The notes beneath the pieces were generated by a model, which had not been told where the DNA came from, ran no database searches, and saw only the letters and a program-made list of their open reading frames with translations. Below are positions 53,231 to 61,553 of a DNA stretch of 64,000 bases, one piece after another. The translations under genes were made by a program, and so were the position numbers. This DNA is from an uncultured Bacilli bacterium (lineage in GTDB: Bacteria > Bacillota_I > Bacilli_A > RF39 > UBA660), in assembly GCA_934149515.1 (NCBI GenBank), contig CAKPFD010000005.1, positions 22,463-86,462 on the forward strand. The letters run 5' to 3'. How positions within the stretch are numbered: position 1 is the stretch's first letter; each line of letters opens with the position of its first letter.

Positions 53231-54607
53231 ATGTTTCAAGATTTAAATCCTTATATTTTTAGAGGATATGATATTAGAGGAGTTGTTCCCAAAGATATTA
53301 ATCAAAATACAGCTTACCTAATTGGGAAAGGGTTTGGTAGTAAACTTGTACAGTTACAAAAAGATAAATGTGTTGTCGGTTATGATAATCGTCTTTCTTC
53401 ACCAATGCTTCATGAAGCTTTAGTAAAAGGAATTACAGAGTGTGGAATTGACGTATATGATTTGCACCTAACAACAACACCAATGTATTATTTTGCCTGT
53501 CTTTATCTAAAAATTGATAGTGGTGTTATGATAACAGCAAGCCATAATCCAAAAGATGAAAATGGTTTTAAATATGCTTTATCTAACTATCAAAATGCAA
53601 AAGGACAAGAAGTGCAAGATTTTTACCACTTTATTATGAAAGGAGACTTTGCTACTCCAGAAGCCTTAGGGAAAACGCATGATATCAACGTTAAACAAGC
53701 GTATTTCGAAGCGATCGATAAAGCACTTTCCTTTGGCGATAGAAGAGTCAAAGTTGTCCTAGACCCAGGAAATGGTACGACATCTATTTTAGCAAAAGAC
53801 TTATATAGTCGTTATCCAATAGATATTATCATGATAAATGATGAAAGTGATGGTACCTTTCCAAACCACCATCCAGATCCAAGCATTGAATCTAATCTAG
53901 AACAATTAAAGAAAAAAGTTTTAGAAGAACAAGCAGATGTTGGTCTTGCTTTTGATGGAGATGGGGATAGAGTAGGTGTTGTTTCTAATAAAGGGATTTT
54001 TATTCCCATCGATTATTATATGATCATCATTATTCGCGATATTTTTGCTAAAGTTAGTAAAAAAGAGTTCTTATTTGATGTGAAATGTAGTAAATCAGTA
54101 GAGGATGAAATAAAAAAACTTGGTGGCATCCCTTATTGCTACCGAACTGGTAACTCTTACACAAGAGCAAAAACGCAAGAGTTAGATTTACCATTTGGAG
54201 GCGAATTATCTGGACATCTTTATTTCCGTGATCACTTCCTAGGCTTTGATAGTGGTCTTTACGCCGGATTAAGATTAGTAGAAATTTTATCCAAAACAGA
54301 TAAAGATATAGATGCACTACTAGAAGGTATTACCCATTATGAAGCAACACCTGAAATAAAATACCCAAGTGATGATGCAATCAAACAACAAGTCATTGCT
54401 AAAATCAAAGAATATGCCATTGAAAAAGGTTACAAGATAAATGATATTGATGGAGTGCGTGTTACTTTTGCCGATGGTTGGGCAGGCGTTCGAATGAGCA
54501 ATACTGGTCCGAATATCACTGGCCGTTATGAAGCGACAACGAAAGAAAGATTACAAGAGATAAAAAAGGAGTTTGAAACCCTAATCACCAAGTATAATCA
54601 CAGATAG
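53231..54607 (+). CDS. Phosphomannomutase/phosphoglucomutase (AlgC/ManB type)
   Basis: 458 aa alpha-D-phosphohexomutase. Active-site serine loop GVMITASHNPKDENGFK, metal-binding DGDGDRVG, sugar-binding GGELSGH and phosphate-binding GVRMSNTGPNITGR motifs are all present. Makes hexose-1-phosphates for envelope sugars. TATAAT near 53206. Confidence 0.93.
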   Translation: MFQDLNPYIFRGYDIRGVVPKDINQNTAYLIGKGFGSKLVQLQKDKCVVGYDNRLSSPMLHEALVKGITECGIDVYDLHLTTTPMYYFACLYLKIDSGVMITASHNPKDENGFKYALSNYQNAKGQEVQDFYHFIMKGDFATPEALGKTHDINVKQAYFEAIDKALSFGDRRVKVVLDPGNGTTSILAKDLYSRYPIDIIMINDESDGTFPNHHPDPSIESNLEQLKKKVLEEQADVGLAFDGDGDRVGVVSNKGIFIPIDYYMIIIIRDIFAKVSKKEFLFDVKCSKSVEDEIKKLGGIPYCYRTGNSYTRAKTQELDLPFGGELSGHLYFRDHFLGFDSGLYAGLRLVEILSKTDKDIDALLEGITHYEATPEIKYPSDDAIKQQVIAKIKEYAIEKGYKINDIDGVRVTFADGWAGVRMSNTGPNITGRYEATTKERLQEIKKEFETLITKYNHR

Positions 54608-54622
54608 AAAGGAGGGCATTAC

Positions 54623-55171
54623 TTGCTTACAATACAGAAAATTCCTAATCCTAGTAATAATAAAATGGGCATTTGTTATGAAATAAAAAATCAAATTCAA
54701 ACCAAGCATGGATTACAAATTGTGATCATGGACTGGTATCAAGGTGAAAATGAAACATTACATATTACTTTTGTACATCCAGCTGAAATGATAGATTTTA
54801 ATGTCGCAAAACAAAAAGATGAATTGACCTATGAAACAACAAGAACATTATACAGCATGTTACAATTTACAAGGACACTTTATGAATCAGATAACCAGTT
54901 TGATTCTAAAGATTTTAAAATTAATAGTGATATAAAAACAGATACAACCCCTAATACGATGTTACTAACACGTAATAAGGGTGGTTTTACCTATAATTTT
55001 ACTGAATTTTCTACCATTCAAAGCGGTTTTACCGAAATTGTCTTAGCAAAAAACAGTCAAGAAAATAGTAAATATTACTTCTGTTTTAATACCGCTTTAG
55101 TAGAATTAGATAAACGATATAAACAAAAAAAGGAAAAAGAAAAAGTATTTGTGAAAAAATATGTTAAATAG
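54623..55171 (+). CDS. Hypothetical protein between the mutase and murG
   Basis: 182 aa, soluble, mixed alpha/beta; no family recognised. TTG start at 54623 with an excellent AAAGGAGGG, 15 nt after the mutase. Ends with a Lys-rich tail (KQKKEKEKVF). Context suggests an envelope role. Confidence 0.6.
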   Translation: MLTIQKIPNPSNNKMGICYEIKNQIQTKHGLQIVIMDWYQGENETLHITFVHPAEMIDFNVAKQKDELTYETTRTLYSMLQFTRTLYESDNQFDSKDFKINSDIKTDTTPNTMLLTRNKGGFTYNFTEFSTIQSGFTEIVLAKNSQENSKYYFCFNTALVELDKRYKQKKEKEKVFVKKYVK

Positions 55172-55228
55172 AAACGATAAAATAAACTAAAAGCAGCATA
55201 TAATTATAAAAAAGAAAGGAAAAATGTT

Positions 55229-56308
55229 ATGAAAGTAATCATTACAGCCGGAGGTACAGGTGGCCATATTTACCCAGCTCTTGCGATTGTTAACAAGATC
55301 AAAGAGCAAGAGCCAAATAGTAAGTTTTTATACATTGGTACAACCGATAGAATGGAAGCAACCATTGTTCCAAAGGCCAATATTCCCTTTGTTGGTATAA
55401 AAATGAAAGGATTAGATAGAGCACATCCTTTAGCAAATATTTCGCGTCTTAAAATGTATGTGCAAGCCTTTAAACAAGCAAAGAAAGAAATTAAGGCTTT
55501 TGATCCAGATATAGTCATTGGTGTTGGTGGCTACATTAGTGCCCCTGTTGTCTATGCTGCTAAAAAATTAGGCTATAAGACCATGATTCATGAACAAAAT
55601 TCTATTAGTGGTCTTTCGAATAAATTTCTAAGCCATTATGCTGATAGGATCTTAGTATCTTTCAAAGAAACAATGGCTATATATCCCAAAAATAAAGTGG
55701 TATATACTGGGAATCCAAGAAGTGAAGAAATTGTCTATATTCCACCAGCTGATAAGAAAAAGTTAGGTTTAGATCCAAAGAAAAAGCTAGTCATTATTGT
55801 CATGGGATCATTAGGTTCGATGACGATTAATAAAAAATTACAACAAATGGTGAGTGCGTTTCAAAATAAACCCTATGAAGTAGTTTTAATCACTGGTGAA
55901 AATTATTATGAACAGTATCAACAACTAACAATACCCAAAAACGTCAAAGTATTACCATTTTATAACGATTTAATCAAATTAATGAAAAAAGCCGATCTGA
56001 TTGTAACAAGAAGTGGTGCTTCTACCATTGCTGAAATAACTGCTATTGGACTACCTGCCATTATGGTTCCAAGTCCATATGTGACGCATAATCATCAAAT
56101 GAAAAACGCCATTGCCTTACAAAAAGATGGCGCTTGTGAAATCATCAGTGAAGAAAACTTTTCAAAAGAAACGCTTCTTCCTTGTATTGACAACCTCTTA
56201 CAAGATAGTAAAAAATATCAAACGATGCAACAAGCTTTGTTACAACGTGGAATAAAAGATAGCGCAACAAGAATTTATCAAGAAGCCAAGAAATTAGTAA
56301 ATCAGTAA
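55229..56308 (+). CDS. murG: UDP-GlcNAc:lipid I N-acetylglucosaminyltransferase
   Basis: 359 aa. Makes lipid II. GGTGGHIYPALAI loop, GVGGYISAPV, HEQNSISGLSNK and the C-terminal donor-binding TRSGASTIAEITAIGLPAIMVPSP. First of a murG-murB-divIB cluster. Confidence 0.97.
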   Translation: MKVIITAGGTGGHIYPALAIVNKIKEQEPNSKFLYIGTTDRMEATIVPKANIPFVGIKMKGLDRAHPLANISRLKMYVQAFKQAKKEIKAFDPDIVIGVGGYISAPVVYAAKKLGYKTMIHEQNSISGLSNKFLSHYADRILVSFKETMAIYPKNKVVYTGNPRSEEIVYIPPADKKKLGLDPKKKLVIIVMGSLGSMTINKKLQQMVSAFQNKPYEVVLITGENYYEQYQQLTIPKNVKVLPFYNDLIKLMKKADLIVTRSGASTIAEITAIGLPAIMVPSPYVTHNHQMKNAIALQKDGACEIISEENFSKETLLPCIDNLLQDSKKYQTMQQALLQRGIKDSATRIYQEAKKLVNQ

Positions 56309-56321
56309 AGGAATAAGAAAC

Positions 56322-57227
56322 ATGCAAGAATTTTTAAAAGAAGTAGAAAAGCAAGAAATAGGAAAGATTGTAAAAGATGAATTTTTAAGTAAATATACAA
56401 CTTATAAAGTAGGTGGCGTAGCAACAGCAATCATTTATCCAACAAGTGTTAAAAAACTAGTAACATTATGCAAATTAATTCGTAAATATAATATAAAATA
56501 TATGGTATTAGGAAATGGTAGTAACACATTATTTAGTGATAGGCGTTATGATGGTGTAATTATTAAGTTAGACGCTTTAGATAGCATTGAATTTAAAGAA
56601 AACAAAGTAATAGTAAGTGCCGGAGCATCTCTTATGAAAACAGCTGCTATGGCTGCTCGAAAAGGGTTGACAGGATTAGAGTTTGCAAGTGGTATTCCAG
56701 GAACGATTGGTGGTGCTATTTACATGAATGCTGGTGCTTACAAAAGTGATATGGGTTATATTACGCAAAGTGTCACAGTATTAACCAAAGATTTAACTAT
56801 CATCAATCTTACCAATAAAGAAATGGATTTTCATTATCGCAGTTCTTATCTTCAAACGCATAAAGATACCATTGTATTAGAAGCAATTTTAAAATTAGAA
56901 TATGGAAATCGCAAAGACATTGAACAAGTCAACAAAGATAGAAAAGAGCGCCGCCTTTTAAGTCAACCCCTAGAATATCCAAGTGCTGGAAGTGTCTTTC
57001 GTAATCCAGAAGGCAACTTTGCCGGTAAGATGATCGAAGATCTAGGCCTAAAAGGATTAACTAAAGGTGGAGCAATGATAAGTGAAAAACATGCCAATTT
57101 CATTATCAATAAAAATCAAGCCAGTGCCAAAGATATTCATGATTTAATTCTCTTTGTCCAAGAAGCCGTTAAAGAACATTATGGAGTAGAATTAAAAGTA
57201 GAACAAGAATTTATCAATTGGGAGTAG
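56322..57227 (+). CDS. murB: UDP-N-acetylenolpyruvoylglucosamine reductase
   Basis: 301 aa flavoenzyme (FAD). Type II MurB: YKVGGVATAI, LGNGSNTLFSD, GIPGTIGGAIYMNAGAY, YRSSYLQ and PSAGSVFRNP with the catalytic serine. Makes UDP-MurNAc. Confidence 0.97.
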   Translation: MQEFLKEVEKQEIGKIVKDEFLSKYTTYKVGGVATAIIYPTSVKKLVTLCKLIRKYNIKYMVLGNGSNTLFSDRRYDGVIIKLDALDSIEFKENKVIVSAGASLMKTAAMAARKGLTGLEFASGIPGTIGGAIYMNAGAYKSDMGYITQSVTVLTKDLTIINLTNKEMDFHYRSSYLQTHKDTIVLEAILKLEYGNRKDIEQVNKDRKERRLLSQPLEYPSAGSVFRNPEGNFAGKMIEDLGLKGLTKGGAMISEKHANFIINKNQASAKDIHDLILFVQEAVKEHYGVELKVEQEFINWE

Positions 57228-57232
57228 AAAGT

Positions 57233-57919
57233 ATGCCAAAAATAGTCAAAAAGAAAAAGTTAAAATTTATTCCTTTTTTTCTTTTAATTTTATGCATTGC
57301 TGGAATCATTTTCTCTGTTGAATTATTTTTAGATACCAAAATCAAAAATATTGTCATAACGGGAAATGAAATTTTAAGTGATCAACAAATATTAGAACTA
57401 GCAAACTTAACCAACTATCCAAGTTTTTACAAAAATACTAATACTAAAATAGAAAAAGCTATTGAAAAAAATCCTTTTGTAAAAAAAGTAACCGTTAAAA
57501 AAAGCTTTTATCATGTCTTGACCATCAAGATTAAAGAGTATCAAATTCTGTTCAAAAAAGAACAAGATGGAAAAGTAGTTTTAGAAAACAAGCAAGAACT
57601 AGCAACTGAACAACCGATAAAAGAAGCACTTCCAAGATTAATCAACTATGTTCCTAATACGAAATATGATGCTTTTATCAAAGGAATGAAACAAGTAAAT
57701 CCTGAAATCAAACAAAAAATAAGCGAGATTTCTTATTTACCAAATGATTATGATAAAGATAGATTTTTACTTTATATGGATGATGGAAATAGCGTTTATC
57801 TGACACTGACAAAATTTAAAATGATCAATTATTACAATGAAGTTTTACCCCAATTAGATGGTAAAAAAGGAATCTTGTATTTAGATTCTGGTAATCATTT
57901 TCAAATTATGCAACAATAA
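57233..57919 (+). CDS. divIB: Cell division protein DivIB/FtsQ
   Basis: 228 aa. Basic cytoplasmic N-terminus, one helix (residues 12-32), POTRA domain (KNIVITGNEILSDQQI...KNPFVKKVTVKKSF; about 35-105) and FtsQ domain. Start ATG 57233 with GGGAG upstream. Order murG-murB-divIB matches Bacillus. Confidence 0.92.
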   Translation: MPKIVKKKKLKFIPFFLLILCIAGIIFSVELFLDTKIKNIVITGNEILSDQQILELANLTNYPSFYKNTNTKIEKAIEKNPFVKKVTVKKSFYHVLTIKIKEYQILFKKEQDGKVVLENKQELATEQPIKEALPRLINYVPNTKYDAFIKGMKQVNPEIKQKISEISYLPNDYDKDRFLLYMDDGNSVYLTLTKFKMINYYNEVLPQLDGKKGILYLDSGNHFQIMQQ

Positions 57920-57934
57920 AAGGAGTATTCAAAA

Positions 57935-58591
57935 ATGCTTGAAAAGGTAAAACAGTTGTTACGTTATCATTACAAAGAAATTCTTTTTTTCACTTGCTTA
58001 TTAGAATTTCTTGCATTAGCAGAAGATGTATTTTTTAAAGAGATCATGAAAGGGGATATCATTGGTTATGCTTTTATTAGTAAATATTTAATGAGCCCTT
58101 TTGTAACACCAATTATGAAAGCAATCACTTTTCTAGGGAATGCTACTTTTCTTATTCCACTTACTTTAATAATATGCATTGTCATTAAAAACAAAAAAAT
58201 AAGTTGGTTGATCGCTCTAAACCTCATTATCATTACCATTCTTAATCAGACTTTAAAATTCTTATTACAACGACCTCGTCCTATTGAGTTTCAAATTATT
58301 CAAGAAAAAGGCTACAGTTTTCCATCTGGGCATTCTATGGTGAGTATGGCGTTTTATGGGTTCCTTATCTATTTAATTTATCATTTCATAAAAAACAAAA
58401 CCATTAAAGTTTCTTTCATAACACTATTAGGCTTTTGCATCATTATGGTTGGTATTAGTAGGATTTATTTAGGCGTCCATTATACAAGTGATGTCATTGC
58501 TGGTTTTTGTTTATCAATAGCTTACTTAATCGTCTATACTAGTTTTGCTTCTAGCATACTATTTCCAAAAGAAAAAGGAAGAAGAAAATGA
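57935..58591 (+). CDS. PAP2-family lipid phosphatase
   Basis: 218 aa, six helices. Phosphatase motifs KFLLQRPRP, PSGHS and SRIYLGVHYTSDV. Probably dephosphorylates undecaprenyl pyrophosphate or phosphatidylglycerol phosphate. Overlaps dgkA by 4 nt, pairing a phosphatase with a kinase of the same lipid carrier. Confidence 0.92.
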   Translation: MLEKVKQLLRYHYKEILFFTCLLEFLALAEDVFFKEIMKGDIIGYAFISKYLMSPFVTPIMKAITFLGNATFLIPLTLIICIVIKNKKISWLIALNLIIITILNQTLKFLLQRPRPIEFQIIQEKGYSFPSGHSMVSMAFYGFLIYLIYHFIKNKTIKVSFITLLGFCIIMVGISRIYLGVHYTSDVIAGFCLSIAYLIVYTSFASSILFPKEKGRRK

Positions 58592-58944
58592 AAAAATTAA
58601 TGAAAAGTTTTTACTATGCCTTTACTGGCATTCATACTGGGCTTAAAAGCGAAAGAAATATGAAAATTCATGTTACTATTGCATGCTTTGTGACCGCTTT
58701 AGGAATTATCGTAAAATTAAAATGGTGGGAATTTATTATTTGTCTTCTTTGCTTTGCCATGGTCATTGGTGCAGAGCTATTTAACACTGCTATTGAAATA
58801 ACAGTAGATCTAGTAACCAAAGAACAAAACGAATTAGCAAAGAAAGCCAAAGATATTGCAGCAGGAGCAGTCTTAACATTTGCTATCTTTGCAGCTATCA
58901 TTGGTTTCATCTTATTTATTCCTAAAATAATAGCCTTATTTTAA
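58588..58944 (+). CDS. dgkA: Diacylglycerol/undecaprenol kinase
   Basis: 118 aa, three helices. Family motifs ERNMKIH and GAELFNTAIEITVDL, then KDIAAGAVL. Recycles undecaprenol to its phosphate. Coupled to the PAP2 gene. Confidence 0.95.
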   Translation: MKKLMKSFYYAFTGIHTGLKSERNMKIHVTIACFVTALGIIVKLKWWEFIICLLCFAMVIGAELFNTAIEITVDLVTKEQNELAKKAKDIAAGAVLTFAIFAAIIGFILFIPKIIALF

Positions 58945-58946
58945 CT

Positions 58947-58980
58947 AAAAAAACTTCCCAATTGTTGAGAAGCTTTTTTT
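58947..58980 (+). terminator. Intrinsic terminator after dgkA
   Basis: AAAAAACTTC pairs with GAAGCTTTTTT (one bulge). Confidence 0.65.
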
Positions 58981-58995
58981 AATCTCTTATTCTTA

Positions 58996-59676
58996 TTAAA
59001 GAAAGGATAATAAAATAAGAACTGTATTATGAATAGCATGCATTGTAATTGAAGTAAAAATATTATCTGTTTTAACATAAGCAACAGCAAAAGAAGCTCC
59101 TAATGCACCATAAGATAAAACATATAAATATTCATACCAACTACTAGCACTACCAATAATATGCATAAGACCAAAGACAACACCAGAAACGATACAAAAT
59201 AAAACTTGATTAGGAATAATATCTTTGATAGCTTTGCGGAATGTCATTTCTTCTACAATTGGTGCTAAAATACCAGCTGTAATAATCATCAGAATTGGTG
59301 AAGTATCTACTAAAGTACGAACTGCAATTTCATTTGTAGAATTTTGAACTGGAGTTAACATACTAATCAAAACATTAATCACCACCATCGCTACAAGTCC
59401 TAAAAACCAAAAGCGAAGACCAGTATCAAAATAAGAAGTTTTATGTTCTTTAAAATCTTGCCATTTTTGCATTAATTCTTTGCGATATAACAAAAATAAT
59501 AACAAAACCAACAAAGCATTTAAAAATAAATTTACAACAACCACATCTTGATTAGACGCTTTTTCTACATCAATGTGAAACAAAAGAATCGGAATCACTT
59601 GAAAATATTGTCGTAAATAAAATAATAAAAATACAACTACTGCCTTAAAAATGGAAACTTTTCTATCTTTATCCAT
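58996..59676 (-). CDS. CPBP-family intramembrane glutamic protease
   Basis: 226 aa, about seven helices. Catalytic motifs EEMTFR (EExxxR), FGLMH and HAIHNT. Such proteins process membrane peptides or bacteriocins. Start ATG 59676 after AAGGTG. Confidence 0.88.
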   Translation of the reverse strand: MDKDRKVSIFKAVVVFLLFYLRQYFQVIPILLFHIDVEKASNQDVVVVNLFLNALLVLLLFLLYRKELMQKWQDFKEHKTSYFDTGLRFWFLGLVAMVVINVLISMLTPVQNSTNEIAVRTLVDTSPILMIITAGILAPIVEEMTFRKAIKDIIPNQVLFCIVSGVVFGLMHIIGSASSWYEYLYVLSYGALGASFAVAYVKTDNIFTSITMHAIHNTVLILLSFL

Positions 59677-59717
59677 CCTTATATCACCTTCCAATTACTA
59701 TACTACCATAGAATGTT

Positions 59718-59746
59718 TTGACAAACAAGAAAAGATCTTGTATAAT
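59718..59746 (+). promoter_or_regulatory. Promoter of the rimP-nusA-infB operon
   Basis: TTGACA (59718-59723), 17-nt spacer, TATAAT (59741-59746): perfect consensus. Confidence 0.9.
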
Positions 59747-59757
59747 GTAAAAAGAAA

Positions 59758-59796
59758 GAAAGGAGTGGGAACCATAAAGCCCACTCTTTCATTTTT
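59758..59796 (+). promoter_or_regulatory. Leader hairpin upstream of rimP
   Basis: GAAAG-AGTGGG pairs with CCCACTCTTTC (one bulged G), loop of 10 nt, then ATTTTT. Terminator-like attenuator, a common arrangement ahead of rimP-nusA in Firmicutes, where NusA could regulate its own operon. Confidence 0.7.
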
Positions 59797-59813
59797 AAAA
59801 AAGGAGGAAGTAA

Positions 59814-60074
59814 ATGAAAGAGCAAATAATAAAATTAATCGAAGAACCAATTCGCCCTTTGAATCTCTTTGTATCAGATATTTATGAAACAAAAGAAGAA
59901 GGCTTAAAAACATTGAACATCGAACTAGATAGTAACAACATAATAGACGTAGAAACCATCACAGAAGCAACAAAATTAATTAATCCCATCTTAGATGCAA
60001 CCGATCTATTAAAAGAAATTGATGTATTAGATATCCATTCAAAAAGTAAAGGAGAAGAAGAAAATGAACGGTAA
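59814..60074 (+). CDS. rimP: Short RimP-like ribosome maturation factor (N-terminal domain only)
   Basis: 86 aa against about 150 for standard RimP. Matches the N-terminal domain (LNIELDSNNIIDVETITEATKLINPILD) and stops where the C-terminal SH3-like domain would begin; the LEVSSPG motif is absent. Good RBS (GGAGGAAG) and an 11-nt overlap with nusA argue for a real, shortened gene rather than a sequencing break. Role in 30S maturation is inferred from position. Confidence 0.8.
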   Translation: MKEQIIKLIEEPIRPLNLFVSDIYETKEEGLKTLNIELDSNNIIDVETITEATKLINPILDATDLLKEIDVLDIHSKSKGEEENER

Positions 60075-61254
60075 AGAATTTTTAAAAGCAGTAGATAATA
60101 TCGTTGCAGAAAAAAATATCGATAAACAAATCGTTTATGATGCCATGCAACAAGCCTTAACTTCTGCTTACAAAAAAAATACAAACTCTAAAAATAATAA
60201 TGTAAAAGTATTAATCAATGAAGAAACAGGAGATATCAAAGTATTTTCCTATTTAACAGTTGTACCAGATGACAAAATGACAAAAGAAGAATATGAAGAT
60301 TATCTATTCGAACAATATGGGGATGAAGACGAAGAAGAAGAGGACAAATTAGAAGAAGAATTAGAAGAAGCAGATCAAGAAAAAATAAGTTTCTTCAATA
60401 AAGAATGTGAAATCAAATTAAGTGATGCAAGAAAAATTAATAAAAGTCTAAACATCGGTGATACCATTGATACAGAAGTAACACCACATGACTTTGGACG
60501 CGTTGCAGCAGCTACTGCCAAACAAGTCGTCGTTCAAAAAATTCGTGAAGCAGAACGCAATAGTATCATGGAAGAATTTGGTGATAAACAAGATGAAATG
60601 TTAATTGGAACCGTTGCTCTAGAAGATACGGATAACTATTTTATTGATCTTGGAAGAACAAACGGAATCTTGCCAAAAAAAGACATCATCCCAGGTGAAA
60701 AAATAGAAATGGGTAGTCAAATTAAAGTTTATGTGACAAAAGTAGATAATAATGGACGTAATTTATTAATTTTATTAAGTCGAAGCCATTATGGTTTTGT
60801 AAAACGTTTATTTGAACTTGAAATACCAGAATTAAGTGATGGCAGTATTCTATTATACGGTGTTGCAAGAGAACCAGGAGTAAGAAGCAAAGTTGCCGTT
60901 TATTCAGAAAATTCAAAAATCGATCCAATTGGTGCTTGTATTGGGGAAAAAGGAAGCCGTATCGCTAGAATTATTGAAGAATTACATGGCGAAAAAATTG
61001 ATATTGTCAAATATGATAAAGATCCAGCTATCTTCATTGCTAACGCTCTAAGTCCAGCCAAAGAAGTAACAGTAGCTATTACAGATGCTAAAAAACAAGA
61101 AGCCTTAGTCATCGCTGATGGTGAAAACTTCTCTTTAGCAATCGGTAAAAAAGGTTTAAACGCACGCCTTGCTTCTCGCCTAACACATTATCGCATCGAT
61201 ATTAAAACAAGTGAACAAGCCAAAGAAGTAGGAATCAACTTAAAAGCAGAATAG
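60064..61254 (+). CDS. nusA: Transcription factor NusA
   Basis: 396 aa. N-terminal RNA polymerase-binding domain with an unusually acidic insert (residues about 79-105, EDEEEEDKLEEE), S1 domain (IGTVALEDTDNYFIDLGRTNGILPKKD) and two KH domains (EKGSRIARI; SLAIGKKGLNARLA). Normal Firmicutes size without C-terminal repeats. Confidence 0.97.
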   Translation: MNGKEFLKAVDNIVAEKNIDKQIVYDAMQQALTSAYKKNTNSKNNNVKVLINEETGDIKVFSYLTVVPDDKMTKEEYEDYLFEQYGDEDEEEEDKLEEELEEADQEKISFFNKECEIKLSDARKINKSLNIGDTIDTEVTPHDFGRVAAATAKQVVVQKIREAERNSIMEEFGDKQDEMLIGTVALEDTDNYFIDLGRTNGILPKKDIIPGEKIEMGSQIKVYVTKVDNNGRNLLILLSRSHYGFVKRLFELEIPELSDGSILLYGVAREPGVRSKVAVYSENSKIDPIGACIGEKGSRIARIIEELHGEKIDIVKYDKDPAIFIANALSPAKEVTVAITDAKKQEALVIADGENFSLAIGKKGLNARLASRLTHYRIDIKTSEQAKEVGINLKAE

Positions 61255-61264
61255 GAGACGTTAC

Positions 61265-61531
61265 ATGAAATTAAAAAAAATACCCTTACGTACTTGCGTT
61301 GTTAGCGGTGAGAAATTAGAAAAACGTCAATTATTAAGAATTGTCAAAAATAAAGACAACGAAGTAAAAGTAGATGAAACAGGAAAAATGAACGGACGCG
61401 GTGCATATATTAAAAAAGATATGGCAATTTTAGAACAAGCAATCGCTAAAAACACTCTAGGAAGAAAACTAGAATGTCAAATACCACCAGAAATTTACGA
61501 TGAAATAAAAGAAATTATCAACAAACAATAA
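61265..61531 (+). CDS. ylxR: YlxR/RnpM RNA-binding protein
   Basis: 88 aa, DUF448. PLRTCVVSGEKLEKRQLLRIV, then NGRGAYIKKD. Binds RNA (RNase P modulator in Bacillus). The usual next gene ylxQ (L7Ae-like) is absent; infB follows directly. Confidence 0.93.
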   Translation: MKLKKIPLRTCVVSGEKLEKRQLLRIVKNKDNEVKVDETGKMNGRGAYIKKDMAILEQAIAKNTLGRKLECQIPPEIYDEIKEIINKQ

Positions 61532-61553
61532 AAATAAGAAAGAGGTGAATGAT

